Shown here: piece by piece, positions 8,301 through 16,833 of the stretch
How the letters are laid out: each line of letters begins with the position of its first letter
Numbering within the stretch: the first letter of the stretch is position 1
From: Prosthecobacter sp. SYSU 5D2
GTDB taxonomy: Bacteria; Verrucomicrobiota; Verrucomicrobiia; Verrucomicrobiales; Verrucomicrobiaceae
Length of the DNA stretch: 64,000 bases
Direction: 5' to 3'
NCBI RefSeq assembly: GCF_039655865.1
Contig: NZ_JBBYXL010000008.1
Span: 1-64,000 of the forward strand
Notes under the pieces: model-generated
What the model saw: the letters and a program-made list of their open reading frames with translations, nothing else
The model's database searches: none
What the model was told of the DNA's origin: nothing
Position numbers and translations under genes: made by a program

Positions 8301-9624
8301 TGCCAAAGGTCAGCTTGCTGACAAAGACCGAAGACAGCCCCTGGATGGGAGCTGCGATATTGGAAATGCCCGCCGCCGTCTCGTAATCCATGCCCGGATT
8401 GTCCTGCAGCAGTTTGGCGATGCCCTCCTGGCGGAACTGGCCGATGATCATGGCAGGACCGGCATAGGGGACAAAGGCGGCCAGGGTGGTGGGCGCGGAC
8501 TGCGCCGCCCCGCCAAAGTTCAGGCTCAGCGCACGCACGTCTTTGATCGGTGCCAGGCGCTGGCCGATCTCCCGCAACTGGACACGGAGGGTCTCGTAGT
8601 CCCTTTGGCGGGCATCTTCCGCCGCGTCCTCTTCATCATAATCAGGCATGTCCTCTGGTGCCAGCCCAGGAAACGTGATCAGATCAAGCGCCATGTTTTT
8701 CAAACCCGTCCCGCCCTCCACAAGCAGTGATTCCACGCCGCGCTCAAAGAACTGCGCCAGGCGTGCAGCCGCATTGTCATCCTTGGCCGCATCCGGCTGC
8801 CTGCGTGCGAGAGCATCCAGAACCTTCTCCCGGTGTTCTCTGGGGACGGCCAGCAACGCCTGGATGGACGGCTTAAAATCGAAGTGCCTGTTGTTAGGCA
8901 GCTTGTCTGGCGCAATGTCTCCGCCATACTGGAGATAACGGACGTATTCCGGGGTGTAATCCTCCTGTTTGGACACCAGCTTCAGCTCCTTCTCCAGCCA
9001 GTCCACGGTGCCCTTGAGCTTGCCCAGGTCACTGGCGAAACTGGTATAAGCCTGCATGAACAGCGGTGTCATGTCCAGCTTGTCCTGCGTCTGCGGGCCC
9101 TGGTCCACGCCCTGCCATTCGTTCAAGGCCGTGAGCATGGGCTTGCCGATGGTGACGGCATCATAAGCAGCCTGGGCCGCGCCGATCTGCATCCCCTCCA
9201 CCTTCACCTCCTGCTTCATCACACCCTGCACCGCGCCGTAAAAGGCTTTGTCATCCAGATCCGGGTCCTGGAATTTTTGCAGCCCATAATCGGCCAGAAA
9301 GTATTCATGCCGGTCGGGATGGTAATCCGGGTATCGGGACTGGAGGAACTGAACGTTGGCGGTGGTGGCGCGCTCGAAGTCCGGGTCCTGGCTCCAAGGG
9401 GAGACCTCAACGGGCACGGCCTCAAGGCCGCCGGTATAAAGGCTGCGAAGGGTGTCGCGGCGCTCCATGAGGGCTCTTTCCTGGGATGGAAACAATGGCT
9501 CTCCCAGCTCAAACTGCTGGTCGCGGTAGCCTTTCATCCAGCGGGATGCCAGGAGCTTTGCGTCCTCCGGCATGCTGTCAAAGGACCGGCTGATGGCGAG
9601 GGCGTCAGTTTCCAGGTGGGGCAT
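5311..9624 (-). CDS. Giant polyvalent ejection (gp16-like) protein with toxin-like C-terminus
   Basis: A 1437-residue protein in the position of T7 gp16, the last internal virion protein, which enters the target cell at infection. Residues 1-300 are helical and charged. About 370-560 contains several hydrophobic segments (e.g. TALPLVLIGSGAGSI). About 1000-1110 (GALPELLANSEVMA...RHVLMTVRYLLE...MYSLEALEV) matches the PBECR nuclease-like domains of large polyvalent phage proteins. Residues 1300-1437 (GATNVDI, SQDVIVASNP, ASVLKPDGRIVINGTKSNK) form a Rossmann methyltransferase-like domain of the kind found at polymorphic-toxin tips. The DNA for this last domain (5311-5765) is visibly poorer in GC than the rest, suggesting a swapped tip. 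The start overlaps the upstream gene by 20 bp. Confidence 0.85.
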   Translation of the reverse strand: MPHLETDALAISRSFDSMPEDAKLLASRWMKGYRDQQFELGEPLFPSQERALMERRDTLRSLYTGGLEAVPVEVSPWSQDPDFERATTANVQFLQSRYPDYHPDRHEYFLADYGLQKFQDPDLDDKAFYGAVQGVMKQEVKVEGMQIGAAQAAYDAVTIGKPMLTALNEWQGVDQGPQTQDKLDMTPLFMQAYTSFASDLGKLKGTVDWLEKELKLVSKQEDYTPEYVRYLQYGGDIAPDKLPNNRHFDFKPSIQALLAVPREHREKVLDALARRQPDAAKDDNAAARLAQFFERGVESLLVEGGTGLKNMALDLITFPGLAPEDMPDYDEEDAAEDARQRDYETLRVQLREIGQRLAPIKDVRALSLNFGGAAQSAPTTLAAFVPYAGPAMIIGQFRQEGIAKLLQDNPGMDYETAAGISNIAAPIQGLSSVFVSKLTFGRTPAFGAFLNSPMLTARGLATRFGSRVVVGTGGEYVDENLQFVTPLFLQEAAAALSQDIPHVNWPARLAELKGMQWEIISTALPLVLIGSGAGSIRDLNNGRSLVRDREALIAAGYAPEVAATIRRTVEGGDLRAAEAMMREQMDTATPEQRQAAANEYMRRLNVQTRAVGQLELNGTLATVRPTANGWQVRREQRAVAEFPTFEAADAARWADARERNLHVHDLYRETISRIERQLKEGQENIIIFSDERMTPETAVERGLAKPEQLTRRQAQSRALDEGRLENDTYRQATAEAAAEGDPTPAYVILGANSIEHADGVSRAIIRLFKGATPHDLIEEFAEVGVKRATTPEARRDLLADLRDAEAKIQAAETAAGETATPLFRTQNDAEIEDSDLIEAFSHLAKSYYSNEASGKHTQRYVQALRQAVTGSGAFKWISALGSKLGNVLKRAEMIRQVQNGPGFTPELETLIRQSVGLKDRVVSPSAVTPNQKQSHLEAVAQVVEGISGVTFSLRPRLEQTEFNQPAKAPPVQGIQPIGIEDLRGKAAMDAGRVWLKQEGKRLAASMPSPFVLSGQGLGKLARVKLEGGELVNAHFQAIGALPELLANSEVMARTPDREGGDSVAFYERRYAWALFPDGQRRHVLMTVRYLLETAEPPRMYSLEALEVRDASEAFRDGMSRGQTTPPSAATELDVNLADFMAGVKPEHKEATASETTFSLSRADDLGAVSAALDERSAADPQMRPTLLQRGAEHLAAARSAWTAHLEKPATGPNQQSAQEQALRSLDAIHTLLPPEARARLGGFIQTDALATPEARHTEIEKRFTQLASLLPQAAHQSFDTADVAPIRPAGENSPLLGANKKIIEVFGGKSSKIPGATNVDIIAENGIRDSAANLASHFPPESQDVIVASNPRGIMLNDWLKNAASVLKPDGRIVINGTKSNKCIRLPSDAELSAMGLEIVEKWIPLSEEFKGQTFHRIEGGSIPSASIRTCILRRKK

Positions 9625-11314
9625 AATTGAGGGCTTTGTAGGCTTGCTTCAGATCATTGGCCGGGATGGCTCCCGATGCGCTTAAATGGGGCAAAGGCGG
9701 CGTCTCCGGGGGTGCCAGGGGGGCGAAGGAGCGATACCTGACCGTGAGCCGGCCATAGGCCGCGCGCAGGTCCTGGGGCATGGCTTTGGGATGGTCCGCC
9801 TCCCACTGTTCCATGGCCATCACCAGGTCCTGGTAGCGGTGCAGAGCCTGGGATTTCAGGTCTTCGTCAATGACCATGAAGGTCTCCACCGGCGGCGGCC
9901 CGGGCCGCCCGGCCACCTCCTGCTGATAGACAGCGCTGCGTGCCTCCCGCTCCAGTTCATCAGGGTCTTTCTTTTCCGTCCACCACAGGGCGCCTTTCTC
10001 CTTTTCCAGCGTGGCTTTCATTGCATCCACCTTGCTGCGCATGGTCTGGGACAGGCCCCGGGCCTGCAGCAGCGGCCTTTCCCAGGTGCCGAACCGGCCG
10101 GCCTTCATGTCGGCTTTCATCATGGCATAGATCTCCCTTCTGGAGTTCTTCATCGCAGGATGCTTTTTCCCGTTCACACTCTCCCGGAGCCGGGTCTGGA
10201 GCATGGTCTTCGGCTCCCCGTCCAGGGCCATGTGGATGCGCTGGTCCAGGACGGCATAGCCGGGCGAGCCTTCACTGCCCTGGAAACCGGCCGCCTCTGC
10301 ATAAAGGCTGGCGTATCCCACCGGGTCATTGGCGGGCCCGGAGCTGGCAAAGTCCATGATGACCGCCCGGTCATAGGGCGTGAGGTTGGGGTCTGACTCC
10401 AGTTCCTTCCTGTCTGGCAGCCCGCCCTGGTAGATGCTTTCCTTGTAGCGGCCCAGCGTCTCGGCGCGCAGCTCCTGGATGCGCCCCGCAGCCAGATTTT
10501 GGATCTCCTTTTCCGCAGCGCCGCCGAGCGCTTTTGCCTGCTGGAGGGCTGCATGCGGATTTTCACGCACCGTGGCCAGGATGTCAGACTTCCTGGCCTC
10601 ATGACCGATCTCGTTATTCATCGCCTCCTTTTCTCCCGGTGAAAGGTAAGGGCTGCCGTCCACGAGGCTCTGGGCCTGCGCCAGCCCGGCCATGCCGTTT
10701 TTCCTGACCAGAGCCAGGGATCCTGCCCGCACCTGCTGCAGCCCCTTTTCCTTTTGGGCAGGGATGGCGAGGGCGTCAAAGTCCTCATCGGCCATGCCGC
10801 CAAGGTGGGCCAGGGGGCGGACTTGGGCGACTTCCTCCGGCGTCCGGGCGGCCTGGATGCGGGCGGTGACGGCGGCGGCCAGGCGCTGCCGGGACTGGTG
10901 GCCGGCGGCTTCGCGGATGCGCAGGGCGTGGCCCTGGGAGTAGCGGGCCAGGGTGTGGGCCATGGCGCGGCTGGCGGCGCGGGAGAGGTCCGCCTGGCCC
11001 AGCGCCTGGCTTTCAAAGTCGGTCTTCAGCTTCTGCCAGTGCGTCTCCCACTGGTCGGGGTCCGGCTCCTGCTGCTGGAACTGCCGCTGCTGCAGGGCCA
11101 TCTCCTGCATCTTTCCCTCCAGGCCGATCATGACCACGGCGTCCTTTTCCCGCCGCCGCTCCATGGCATGGTCCGTGACCATGCGCCCGGCCTGCGCGGC
11201 CACCTGGCCCCAGGCGGCACCGGAGGTGTCTGCGGTGAGCTGGGCGACGCGGGCGGTGCGCTGGCCGCTGTCCACCAGCCGGGAGCCGGGATGAAAGAGG
11301 GGGATGTTTGCCAT
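9605..11314 (-). CDS. Internal virion (gp15-like) ejection protein
   Basis: A 569-residue, mostly helical, Gln/Ala/Arg-rich protein (MANIPLFHPGSRLVDSGQRT...). No catalytic motif is visible. It holds the position of T7 gp15, between the gp14-like and gp16-like genes. It resembles the coiled internal core proteins of podoviruses, which form a conduit across the envelope during genome ejection. Charged helical repeats such as EKEKGALWWTEKKDPDELER support a coiled structure. The stop overlaps the next gene by 20 bp, indicating coupled expression. Family assignment rests on gene order and composition rather than a diagnostic motif. Confidence 0.65.
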   Translation of the reverse strand: MANIPLFHPGSRLVDSGQRTARVAQLTADTSGAAWGQVAAQAGRMVTDHAMERRREKDAVVMIGLEGKMQEMALQQRQFQQQEPDPDQWETHWQKLKTDFESQALGQADLSRAASRAMAHTLARYSQGHALRIREAAGHQSRQRLAAAVTARIQAARTPEEVAQVRPLAHLGGMADEDFDALAIPAQKEKGLQQVRAGSLALVRKNGMAGLAQAQSLVDGSPYLSPGEKEAMNNEIGHEARKSDILATVRENPHAALQQAKALGGAAEKEIQNLAAGRIQELRAETLGRYKESIYQGGLPDRKELESDPNLTPYDRAVIMDFASSGPANDPVGYASLYAEAAGFQGSEGSPGYAVLDQRIHMALDGEPKTMLQTRLRESVNGKKHPAMKNSRREIYAMMKADMKAGRFGTWERPLLQARGLSQTMRSKVDAMKATLEKEKGALWWTEKKDPDELEREARSAVYQQEVAGRPGPPPVETFMVIDEDLKSQALHRYQDLVMAMEQWEADHPKAMPQDLRAAYGRLTVRYRSFAPLAPPETPPLPHLSASGAIPANDLKQAYKALNYAPPGN

Positions 11315-11423
11315 AGGATTCTATTGGAAAGTGTGATTTTATGATGATGACTCCTGCCCTGGTCCTGGGTGCTTTTTTCAAGGCTGGCCTAACGGGAGGT
11401 GCGGTATGGCGGTGGCAGGCGGG

Positions 11424-12029
11424 TCAGCCGACGGTGCCTGGGGTGGTGGCGGGGAGGGTGGTCTTTCTGGCCGGGGCCAGGCGGTCATAGGTGCTGAGGC
11501 CGGACTGGGCTGCGCCGAGGATGCCGCTGACGAGGGAGGCCCCGGCCTGGCTGCGCAGGGAGCGGGCGTGGCTGCCGGCCTCCTGCATGAGCGCCTGCCC
11601 CTCCGCCCCGAGCTGCCACTGGTCCAGCCGGGCGCGGTTGACGATGTCCGCACGCCGCTCCTGCTGGAAGGCGAGCGTATCCGCCATGATGGCCAGGGGC
11701 GTGCCGGTGGTGGTCATGACGCCGCTGGCCCCCTGCTCTGCCAGCACGGAGGCGCGCTCCCGGCGCTCCTGGAGGGCCAGGCGGCGGGAGTTTTCGGCGG
11801 CCTCCTGCGCCTTGCGGGCGCGCTCGGTGACCAGGGCATCCCGCTGCGCCTCGGCATTCATCTGCGTCTGCTCCGCCTGGGTCTTTTGCGCCTGGCTGGA
11901 GGCATAGGCGCTGTAGCCGCCCGCGGCGGCGCTGGCGATGCCTGAATACAGGGCGATGAGGGCGGGGATCTCGGTGATGCCAAAGGTGCCCAGCAGGGGC
12001 GTGAAGTGGAAGAGGAGGTCAAAGGACAT
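11424..12029 (-). CDS. Internal virion (gp14-like) protein
   Basis: About 201 residues from ATG 12029 (MSFDLLFHFTPLLG). That start overlaps the end of the upstream gene by 11 bp, better than the longer frame that intrudes on it. A hydrophobic N-terminal segment (ITEIPALIALYSGIASAAAG) is followed by a long Gln/Glu/Arg-rich helix (QAEQTQMNAEAQRDALVTER). It then contains SGVMTTTGTPLAIMADTLAF and a Gly/Ala tail. A hydrophobic patch, a long helix and 'G-V...G.PL..LA' are typical of gp14-like internal proteins in podoviruses, where the protein joins the ejected channel. Confidence 0.75.
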   Translation of the reverse strand: MSFDLLFHFTPLLGTFGITEIPALIALYSGIASAAAGGYSAYASSQAQKTQAEQTQMNAEAQRDALVTERARKAQEAAENSRRLALQERRERASVLAEQGASGVMTTTGTPLAIMADTLAFQQERRADIVNRARLDQWQLGAEGQALMQEAGSHARSLRSQAGASLVSGILGAAQSGLSTYDRLAPARKTTLPATTPGTVG

Positions 12030-12438
12030 AATGGATGCAGTGAAGGGGTGAATCTGCGTGGTGCCAGCCGTGGCGGGCGGCCTCCGCAGCGATGCGGGGG
12101 GCGGTGAAGGCGCGGATGAGGCAGTAACCGAGGGCGGACCTGGCATTGAGCTCCCGCATCCACGCGGCCACGGCGTCTGCGATGGCGGACCAGGCCTCGC
12201 GGATGCCGGCCATGTTGGAGCCGGGGGCGGAGAGCAGGTGGTCTAACTGAATGATGGGTACGTCCAGAATCATGTAAGCCCAGACGGCCATGACGGGCGC
12301 ATCATCCGCACCCGTGGCCAGGAAGCCGTAAGGGGAAAGCAGCGGGTCATGCAGCTCCAGCCCGCGCTGCGCTGCCCAGCCGCGCAGCATGGGCATGTCC
12401 TGCGGTGTGACCTGGCGTACGTGGATCATGAGAGGCAT
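12019..12438 (-). CDS. Small acetyltransferase-like phage protein (gp13 position)
   Basis: About 139 residues from ATG 12438; ATG 12429 (MIHVRQVTPQDMPML) is equally possible. The opening 'IHVRQVTPQDMPMLRGWA' and later 'ARSALGYCLIRAF' resemble the N-terminal strand and a later core element of GNAT acetyltransferases. The acetyl-CoA loop (R/Q-x2-G-x-G/A) is not clear, so it may be inactive. Small GNAT-like proteins are common between nozzle and gp14-like genes of podoviruses. It starts within 25 bp of the nozzle stop. Confidence 0.55.
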   Translation of the reverse strand: MPLMIHVRQVTPQDMPMLRGWAAQRGLELHDPLLSPYGFLATGADDAPVMAVWAYMILDVPIIQLDHLLSAPGSNMAGIREAWSAIADAVAAWMRELNARSALGYCLIRAFTAPRIAAEAARHGWHHADSPLHCIHYVL

Positions 12439-12461
12439 CAGGCGGATCAACTTACGGCTTG

Positions 12462-15400
12462 TCAAGTCTCCTCCACTTCGGTTTTGACGACCATGGAGAG
12501 GAGGTTGAAGGGGGCGCCGTCATCGGACCTCACTCTGACTTTAAGGGTTCTGGTGTAGTTCGCTCCTAAAGCCTGACTGCCCGTCTTTCCTGAGAAATTG
12601 CCAAATGTCTGATTGTTGTTGGCATCGTAAAGAATGGGCTGGTACTGCGTTACGTCATACGTCAGCGGGTCATAAACAGGCACCGCAACGCTGCCTCCCA
12701 ACGACTTAAATAGCCCAAGGTCCACAGAGATAAGGCGCATAGGGCGCCCGTAAGATGTCCCATTCTTAAGCGGGAATGCGATTTCGGAAGTTTCCATCAA
12801 AGATATTATCGGCAGTCCAATCCATCCTGGCGAGACGCCGAAATTATCCACAGTGAATGTCCCTTCCTCATAATCAATAGAGGTTGGCACGGCGGCTGTG
12901 ATGCCATCCCAAAATCTAAGCGACTGCGCGTCATAAGCGGTTAAATTCTCAGGGAGAGGGAATGATATTCCATCCCCTTCAACCAGGCTACCTAAGTCCA
13001 CGAAGCAAGATTCGGTTGGATCGTTGTTTAACAGGTCTTTCGAAGGTCCGAAAAACGTCAGCATTGTGCGGCGATTAAATCTCAATAACCCCTGATTTTC
13101 GGTAGCCACCCAGACTTCATCACAGGCTATGTCGTTGCTATACATAACGCCCAGCCCCTGAACGCCTCCTGTAACGATGTGTCGCGCCCAAGCGGTTACC
13201 TGCTGTTCTCGGTTGTATGAAAAACTGAAAAGATATAGCCCGTTTGTTGCCCAAACAATAGGTTCTGGCGCAGACTGTAGAGCGATGACTGAAAATGCGC
13301 CCTCTGCACTGATGTGCTCCGCCAGCGCCGTGAGATCCGGTGCCTCATAGCCATCTTTCTGAAAAACATACGTAAACTCCCGCAGCCTTGTCCCTCCCCG
13401 CTGCACCCACAGCAGCGCATCCCCGGTCAGGATGGGTGCCAGTCCAGACGATCCATAGCGCGTGCGGCGGCGGGCGCGGATGTTGGACGGCTTCAAGGCC
13501 TCGTCTGTTTCCCCGCCGTCCACCGTCCATTCATCCCCGCTGGTGCCGATGACCAGGGCGCGGTTAAAGCTGGTCATCCACAGGATCTGATTGGCCTCCA
13601 CGGCGGCGAGGCTGATATCAATGCCGTCCGTATCCAGCCCGCCTAACAAATAGATATAAAAGTCATCCACATGGCTGCCCCAGATGCGTGTGGGATGCCC
13701 GGCCGTGCCGCCCCACCACAGGCGGGATTCATGAAAGGCCACGGTGGAAGGATAGCCGTTCTCTGCACTGAACGCGGGCTTGCGCCACAGGGTGGTGGAC
13801 ACGCCGATGGCCATGCCGGGCGGCAGGCGGTCATTCGGCATGATCAGATCTCCGGTCACCTTCGTCCCCTCTACATAACCAGTGATGCGGAAAGGCAGCT
13901 TGTAAACGCTTTCCGCTGCCTGGAGCTTGATCTTGGTCTGCGCATTCGGCGTGAGCGCATTCGCCGCCACCCGGTACCATGCGCCCACAGACGGGCTTTC
14001 CCCGGCGTAGGAGATGTTCAGTTCCGTCTTGCTGGCGATGGTCCACTGCTTCACCACGTTCCAGTTCACGCCGTCCACAGACTCTTCAAGAGTCAGGGCC
14101 CCCTCCATGGAATCCGACGTTGCCCATGCAGTCTCCAGGGTGAAGCCGCCCTGAATGAAAAGCGGGTGGTTACCCGTATCGGCCCTGTCTGAGTCCGGAA
14201 CGGTCAGGCTCTCATAGATGCCGCCCGTGCCCAGCTCCAGCTGCCAGATCGTCCCCACATCTTCAGCGGTGAACACCTCCTCCGTGGCAAAGAGGGCAAA
14301 TTTCAAGCCCTCGAGGTCGGTGTCTGACCGTGCCACACGCCAGAAGCGCACCCAGCCCTTGCCTTTACCTGGGCGGTTTCCTGGCACGGTCTGGGTGCCC
14401 ACGCGCCCGCCGCTGCCCGTGATGGCGGAAGCCGCCCGTGACTTATGATCACGGATGCACTCATAGACCACTTTGCCATCGCGGGCGAAGTCTCCCACCT
14501 CGTAGTCCACATTGGTCTTCCAGACTGCATACGCCACCTTGCTGGTGCCCTCGTTCCAATAGTTCTGCCACGCGGAGCCGATCCCCGGTTCATCATTGGC
14601 CGTGCTGCCGGGATTGTAGCCTGTGTGGCAGGTGAAGACCTGGCCGTTGAAAGGATTGGATACCGTGGTGTCCACAGCGATCACCCGGTCGCCCGGGTCA
14701 TAACCGGAGGCGGAGATGAGCGTCCATTTGTCCGTCCAGGGCGAGCCGGTGCCGGAAACGCCGACTCCGGGCTCATTGCCAACCGTGCCCGCAGCGGATG
14801 CCGTATGGCCGTCAATGCATTCATAGACTGAGTTTGCAACGCTTGAGCCTTCCCTTCCATGCACGCGGTCGCCCTCCACATAGACCGTTCCTGCCACCCA
14901 GGGCAGGCCAAAGTTGGGGATGCCGTCAAACTGCACCTGCAGGCTGGTGGACGTCTCATTCACATCCAGAGCCGGGGCGTATGAAAACGGCACGGGCACA
15001 AACTCCCAGTTATTCTCACCGCGCCGCGTCAGCCGGGCGGGCGGGTGGTTTGGATGCGCGATGAAAAGCACGTCATTGAGCTGGCAGAACTTCAGGTCGT
15101 CAAGCTCATCCATCTGATAGGGCGTCGGGATTTCATACACCGCCGTGGTCGTGGCCGGAATGTCCACCATCACCCGCCAGAAGGCCGCATCCGTGGCAAA
15201 CACGGCGGAAGGATAATGCCGGGTGGTGCAGTAGTACGCGTTGCCGCCGCTGCTCACCATGTCCCCCACCTTATAAAAGGGAATCTCCTGCCAGTATCTC
15301 CCCCAGCGATGCTCCGCAGCAGTACCAGGCCTTGTGGTTGGGTCGGAGCCATGCGCACGACGGCACCGGAAGACCGTGCCGCTGCTGGTCACCTGGTCAT

Positions 15401-15812
15401 CCACGGCATAGGACGTACTGTTTGCCCAGGCCCCGCTGCTGGCACTGCCTAACCAAGGATTCGCATTGTCAGGCACCGTGGTCCCTGGCGTGGTATTGAT
15501 TGTCACGGGCACAATGGCCGGAGAGGCCCCGCCGCTCCAGATGCGGATGTATTCTGTCCCGATCTCCAGCATGTAATTGATGTCCGTGCTGCGCTTGAAG
15601 CCGAACAGGCGCGTTGCTGCGCCATCGCCACCCTTGGGCCGGCCGATGTACTCCAGACCCGGCCGCTTAAACACCCCGCCCTGCACGCGCGGAATGAAAT
15701 TTTCCAGCTTCGCGCAGCCATTGGCGTGCGCCGGTGAGGAAACACGCGCCGTCAGCAGGGGCGAGATCTCACCGCCGTTGAAGGACTCTTTCAGTAAGTG
15801 AACGTAGGCCAT
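12462..15812 (-). CDS. Tail nozzle (gp12-like) with five chitin-binding-like modules
   Basis: About 1116 residues from ATG 15812 (MAYVHLLKESFNGGEISPLL); a longer frame overlaps the adaptor gene. The opening 'F.GGE.SP.L..R...' and 'LENFIPRVQGGVFKRPGLEY' are diagnostic for podovirus tail tubular protein B. Inserted near residues 128-174, 178-213, 304-363, 369-419 and 430-492 are repeats of the pattern W..G..Y..GD.V...G.VYEC...H.......EPG....W..YW. This is the CBM5/12 (chitin-binding type 3) pattern. The protein is far longer than the ~800-residue T7 gp12, so the modules probably contact the host surface. Such a role would help explain why no tail-fibre gene is seen. Confidence 0.85.
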   Translation of the reverse strand: MAYVHLLKESFNGGEISPLLTARVSSPAHANGCAKLENFIPRVQGGVFKRPGLEYIGRPKGGDGAATRLFGFKRSTDINYMLEIGTEYIRIWSGGASPAIVPVTINTTPGTTVPDNANPWLGSASSGAWANSTSYAVDDQVTSSGTVFRCRRAHGSDPTTRPGTAAEHRWGRYWQEIPFYKVGDMVSSGGNAYYCTTRHYPSAVFATDAAFWRVMVDIPATTTAVYEIPTPYQMDELDDLKFCQLNDVLFIAHPNHPPARLTRRGENNWEFVPVPFSYAPALDVNETSTSLQVQFDGIPNFGLPWVAGTVYVEGDRVHGREGSSVANSVYECIDGHTASAAGTVGNEPGVGVSGTGSPWTDKWTLISASGYDPGDRVIAVDTTVSNPFNGQVFTCHTGYNPGSTANDEPGIGSAWQNYWNEGTSKVAYAVWKTNVDYEVGDFARDGKVVYECIRDHKSRAASAITGSGGRVGTQTVPGNRPGKGKGWVRFWRVARSDTDLEGLKFALFATEEVFTAEDVGTIWQLELGTGGIYESLTVPDSDRADTGNHPLFIQGGFTLETAWATSDSMEGALTLEESVDGVNWNVVKQWTIASKTELNISYAGESPSVGAWYRVAANALTPNAQTKIKLQAAESVYKLPFRITGYVEGTKVTGDLIMPNDRLPPGMAIGVSTTLWRKPAFSAENGYPSTVAFHESRLWWGGTAGHPTRIWGSHVDDFYIYLLGGLDTDGIDISLAAVEANQILWMTSFNRALVIGTSGDEWTVDGGETDEALKPSNIRARRRTRYGSSGLAPILTGDALLWVQRGGTRLREFTYVFQKDGYEAPDLTALAEHISAEGAFSVIALQSAPEPIVWATNGLYLFSFSYNREQQVTAWARHIVTGGVQGLGVMYSNDIACDEVWVATENQGLLRFNRRTMLTFFGPSKDLLNNDPTESCFVDLGSLVEGDGISFPLPENLTAYDAQSLRFWDGITAAVPTSIDYEEGTFTVDNFGVSPGWIGLPIISLMETSEIAFPLKNGTSYGRPMRLISVDLGLFKSLGGSVAVPVYDPLTYDVTQYQPILYDANNNQTFGNFSGKTGSQALGANYTRTLKVRVRSDDGAPFNLLSMVVKTEVEET

Positions 15813-15831
15813 AAAATAGAGAAAAAAAAGA

Positions 15832-16692
15832 TCAGTCCGCACCGCCCAGGAATCCCGCCCCGCGCCGCGCCGCCAGCACGCGGGAGTTGTAATCCGGGTC
15901 ACGCACCCGGCCCTTCCCCTGCTTGGAATCCTTCGACTTGGCCAGCGGCGCGACCACCCGCTCATACTGCTGCCGCAGCTCCATCGCCCGGCCCGCAGGC
16001 CCCGTCAGATCCTGCGCGATGCAGGACGCCAGCAGCAGCGCAAAGGCATTGGTGAAGTTCTGGCTCCACAGGGCAGTATCGGTGATCTGCGCCGTGTATT
16101 TCAGCTCCAGGATTTCAGCGTCCATCAGCAGCACCCGGCCCTCGATTTCATACGGCACGGAGTCCTCCTCATTGCCCTCACCACCATTCACCGTGCGCAC
16201 CGCCAGGCAGTCCGCCGGCAGGTCAAACCGCCACGCCCAGCCGAACGGCGGCACCCGGGCCGCCCTGCCGCCCGCCGCATACGTGCCGCTATGGACAGTG
16301 CCATCCAGCGTGAAGTAATCATCGTCCACCCGGGTGATGAAATACCGCCCGTCCGCCCTCCCCGCATCCCGGATGCAGACACGGTCCCCCGTCACCAGTC
16401 CATGATCCGTCACCTCCACCAAAATCGCCCCCGGCACATGCAGGAGGCCTTCCTCAGGCGGAGGCGGCGGTGCGGAGTCCTCAATGGTTTCAATGGCCTG
16501 GAACGCGACCGCCAGGCGCTTCCTCACCATCGCAAAATTCCACGGGTGCGAGATCAGGCACTCATCCCGCGCCGCCGCGAGCCACTTGCGGCAGGTCACC
16601 GCCTCCTTCGTCGTCTCCGTGGCCACATCCGCCGTCTGCAGCCTGGAGCCCAGAAAGGACAGGGCCAGATTGGCGATTTCAGTTTCAGTCAT
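15832..16692 (-). CDS. Tail adaptor (gp11-like) protein
   Basis: A 286-residue protein matching T7 tail tubular protein A, which joins portal to nozzle. The N-terminus 'MTETEIANLALSFLGSR..' and 'CRKWLAAARDECLISHPWNF' followed by 'AMVRKRLA' is the family hallmark (A-L-x-x-L-G; W...R..L..HPW.FA..R). A middle insert (residues about 70-125, PPPPEEGLLHVPGAI...DYFTLDG) forms a small beta-rich module. The C-terminus ends with QQYERVVAPLAKSKDSKQGKG. The gene ends 19 bp before the nozzle start. Confidence 0.85.
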   Translation of the reverse strand: MTETEIANLALSFLGSRLQTADVATETTKEAVTCRKWLAAARDECLISHPWNFAMVRKRLAVAFQAIETIEDSAPPPPPEEGLLHVPGAILVEVTDHGLVTGDRVCIRDAGRADGRYFITRVDDDYFTLDGTVHSGTYAAGGRAARVPPFGWAWRFDLPADCLAVRTVNGGEGNEEDSVPYEIEGRVLLMDAEILELKYTAQITDTALWSQNFTNAFALLLASCIAQDLTGPAGRAMELRQQYERVVAPLAKSKDSKQGKGRVRDPDYNSRVLAARRGAGFLGGAD

Positions 16693-16833
16693 CGTCCGTT
16701 ACCTTTCCTTGTGCATCAGTTAATATCGCTTGGCATCGCATTGCATCATCCTTGAAAGAGGGCCCGCAGGGTCATCACCCCCTGCGGGCCATTGCACGCG
16801 CCCGTCCTCACCGCCAGCCGTCTGCGGCGGGGA

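Noticed and set aside
6931..8730. 599-residue open frame opposite the gp16-like gene
   Set aside because: Composition is typical of an antisense shadow of a high-GC gene (Gly/Val/His/Leu-rich, no domains).
12434..12445. Third copy of the GGCGGATCAAC word as another phage promoter
   Set aside because: Only 11 bases match; the surrounding conserved words are missing and it lies in coding sequence.
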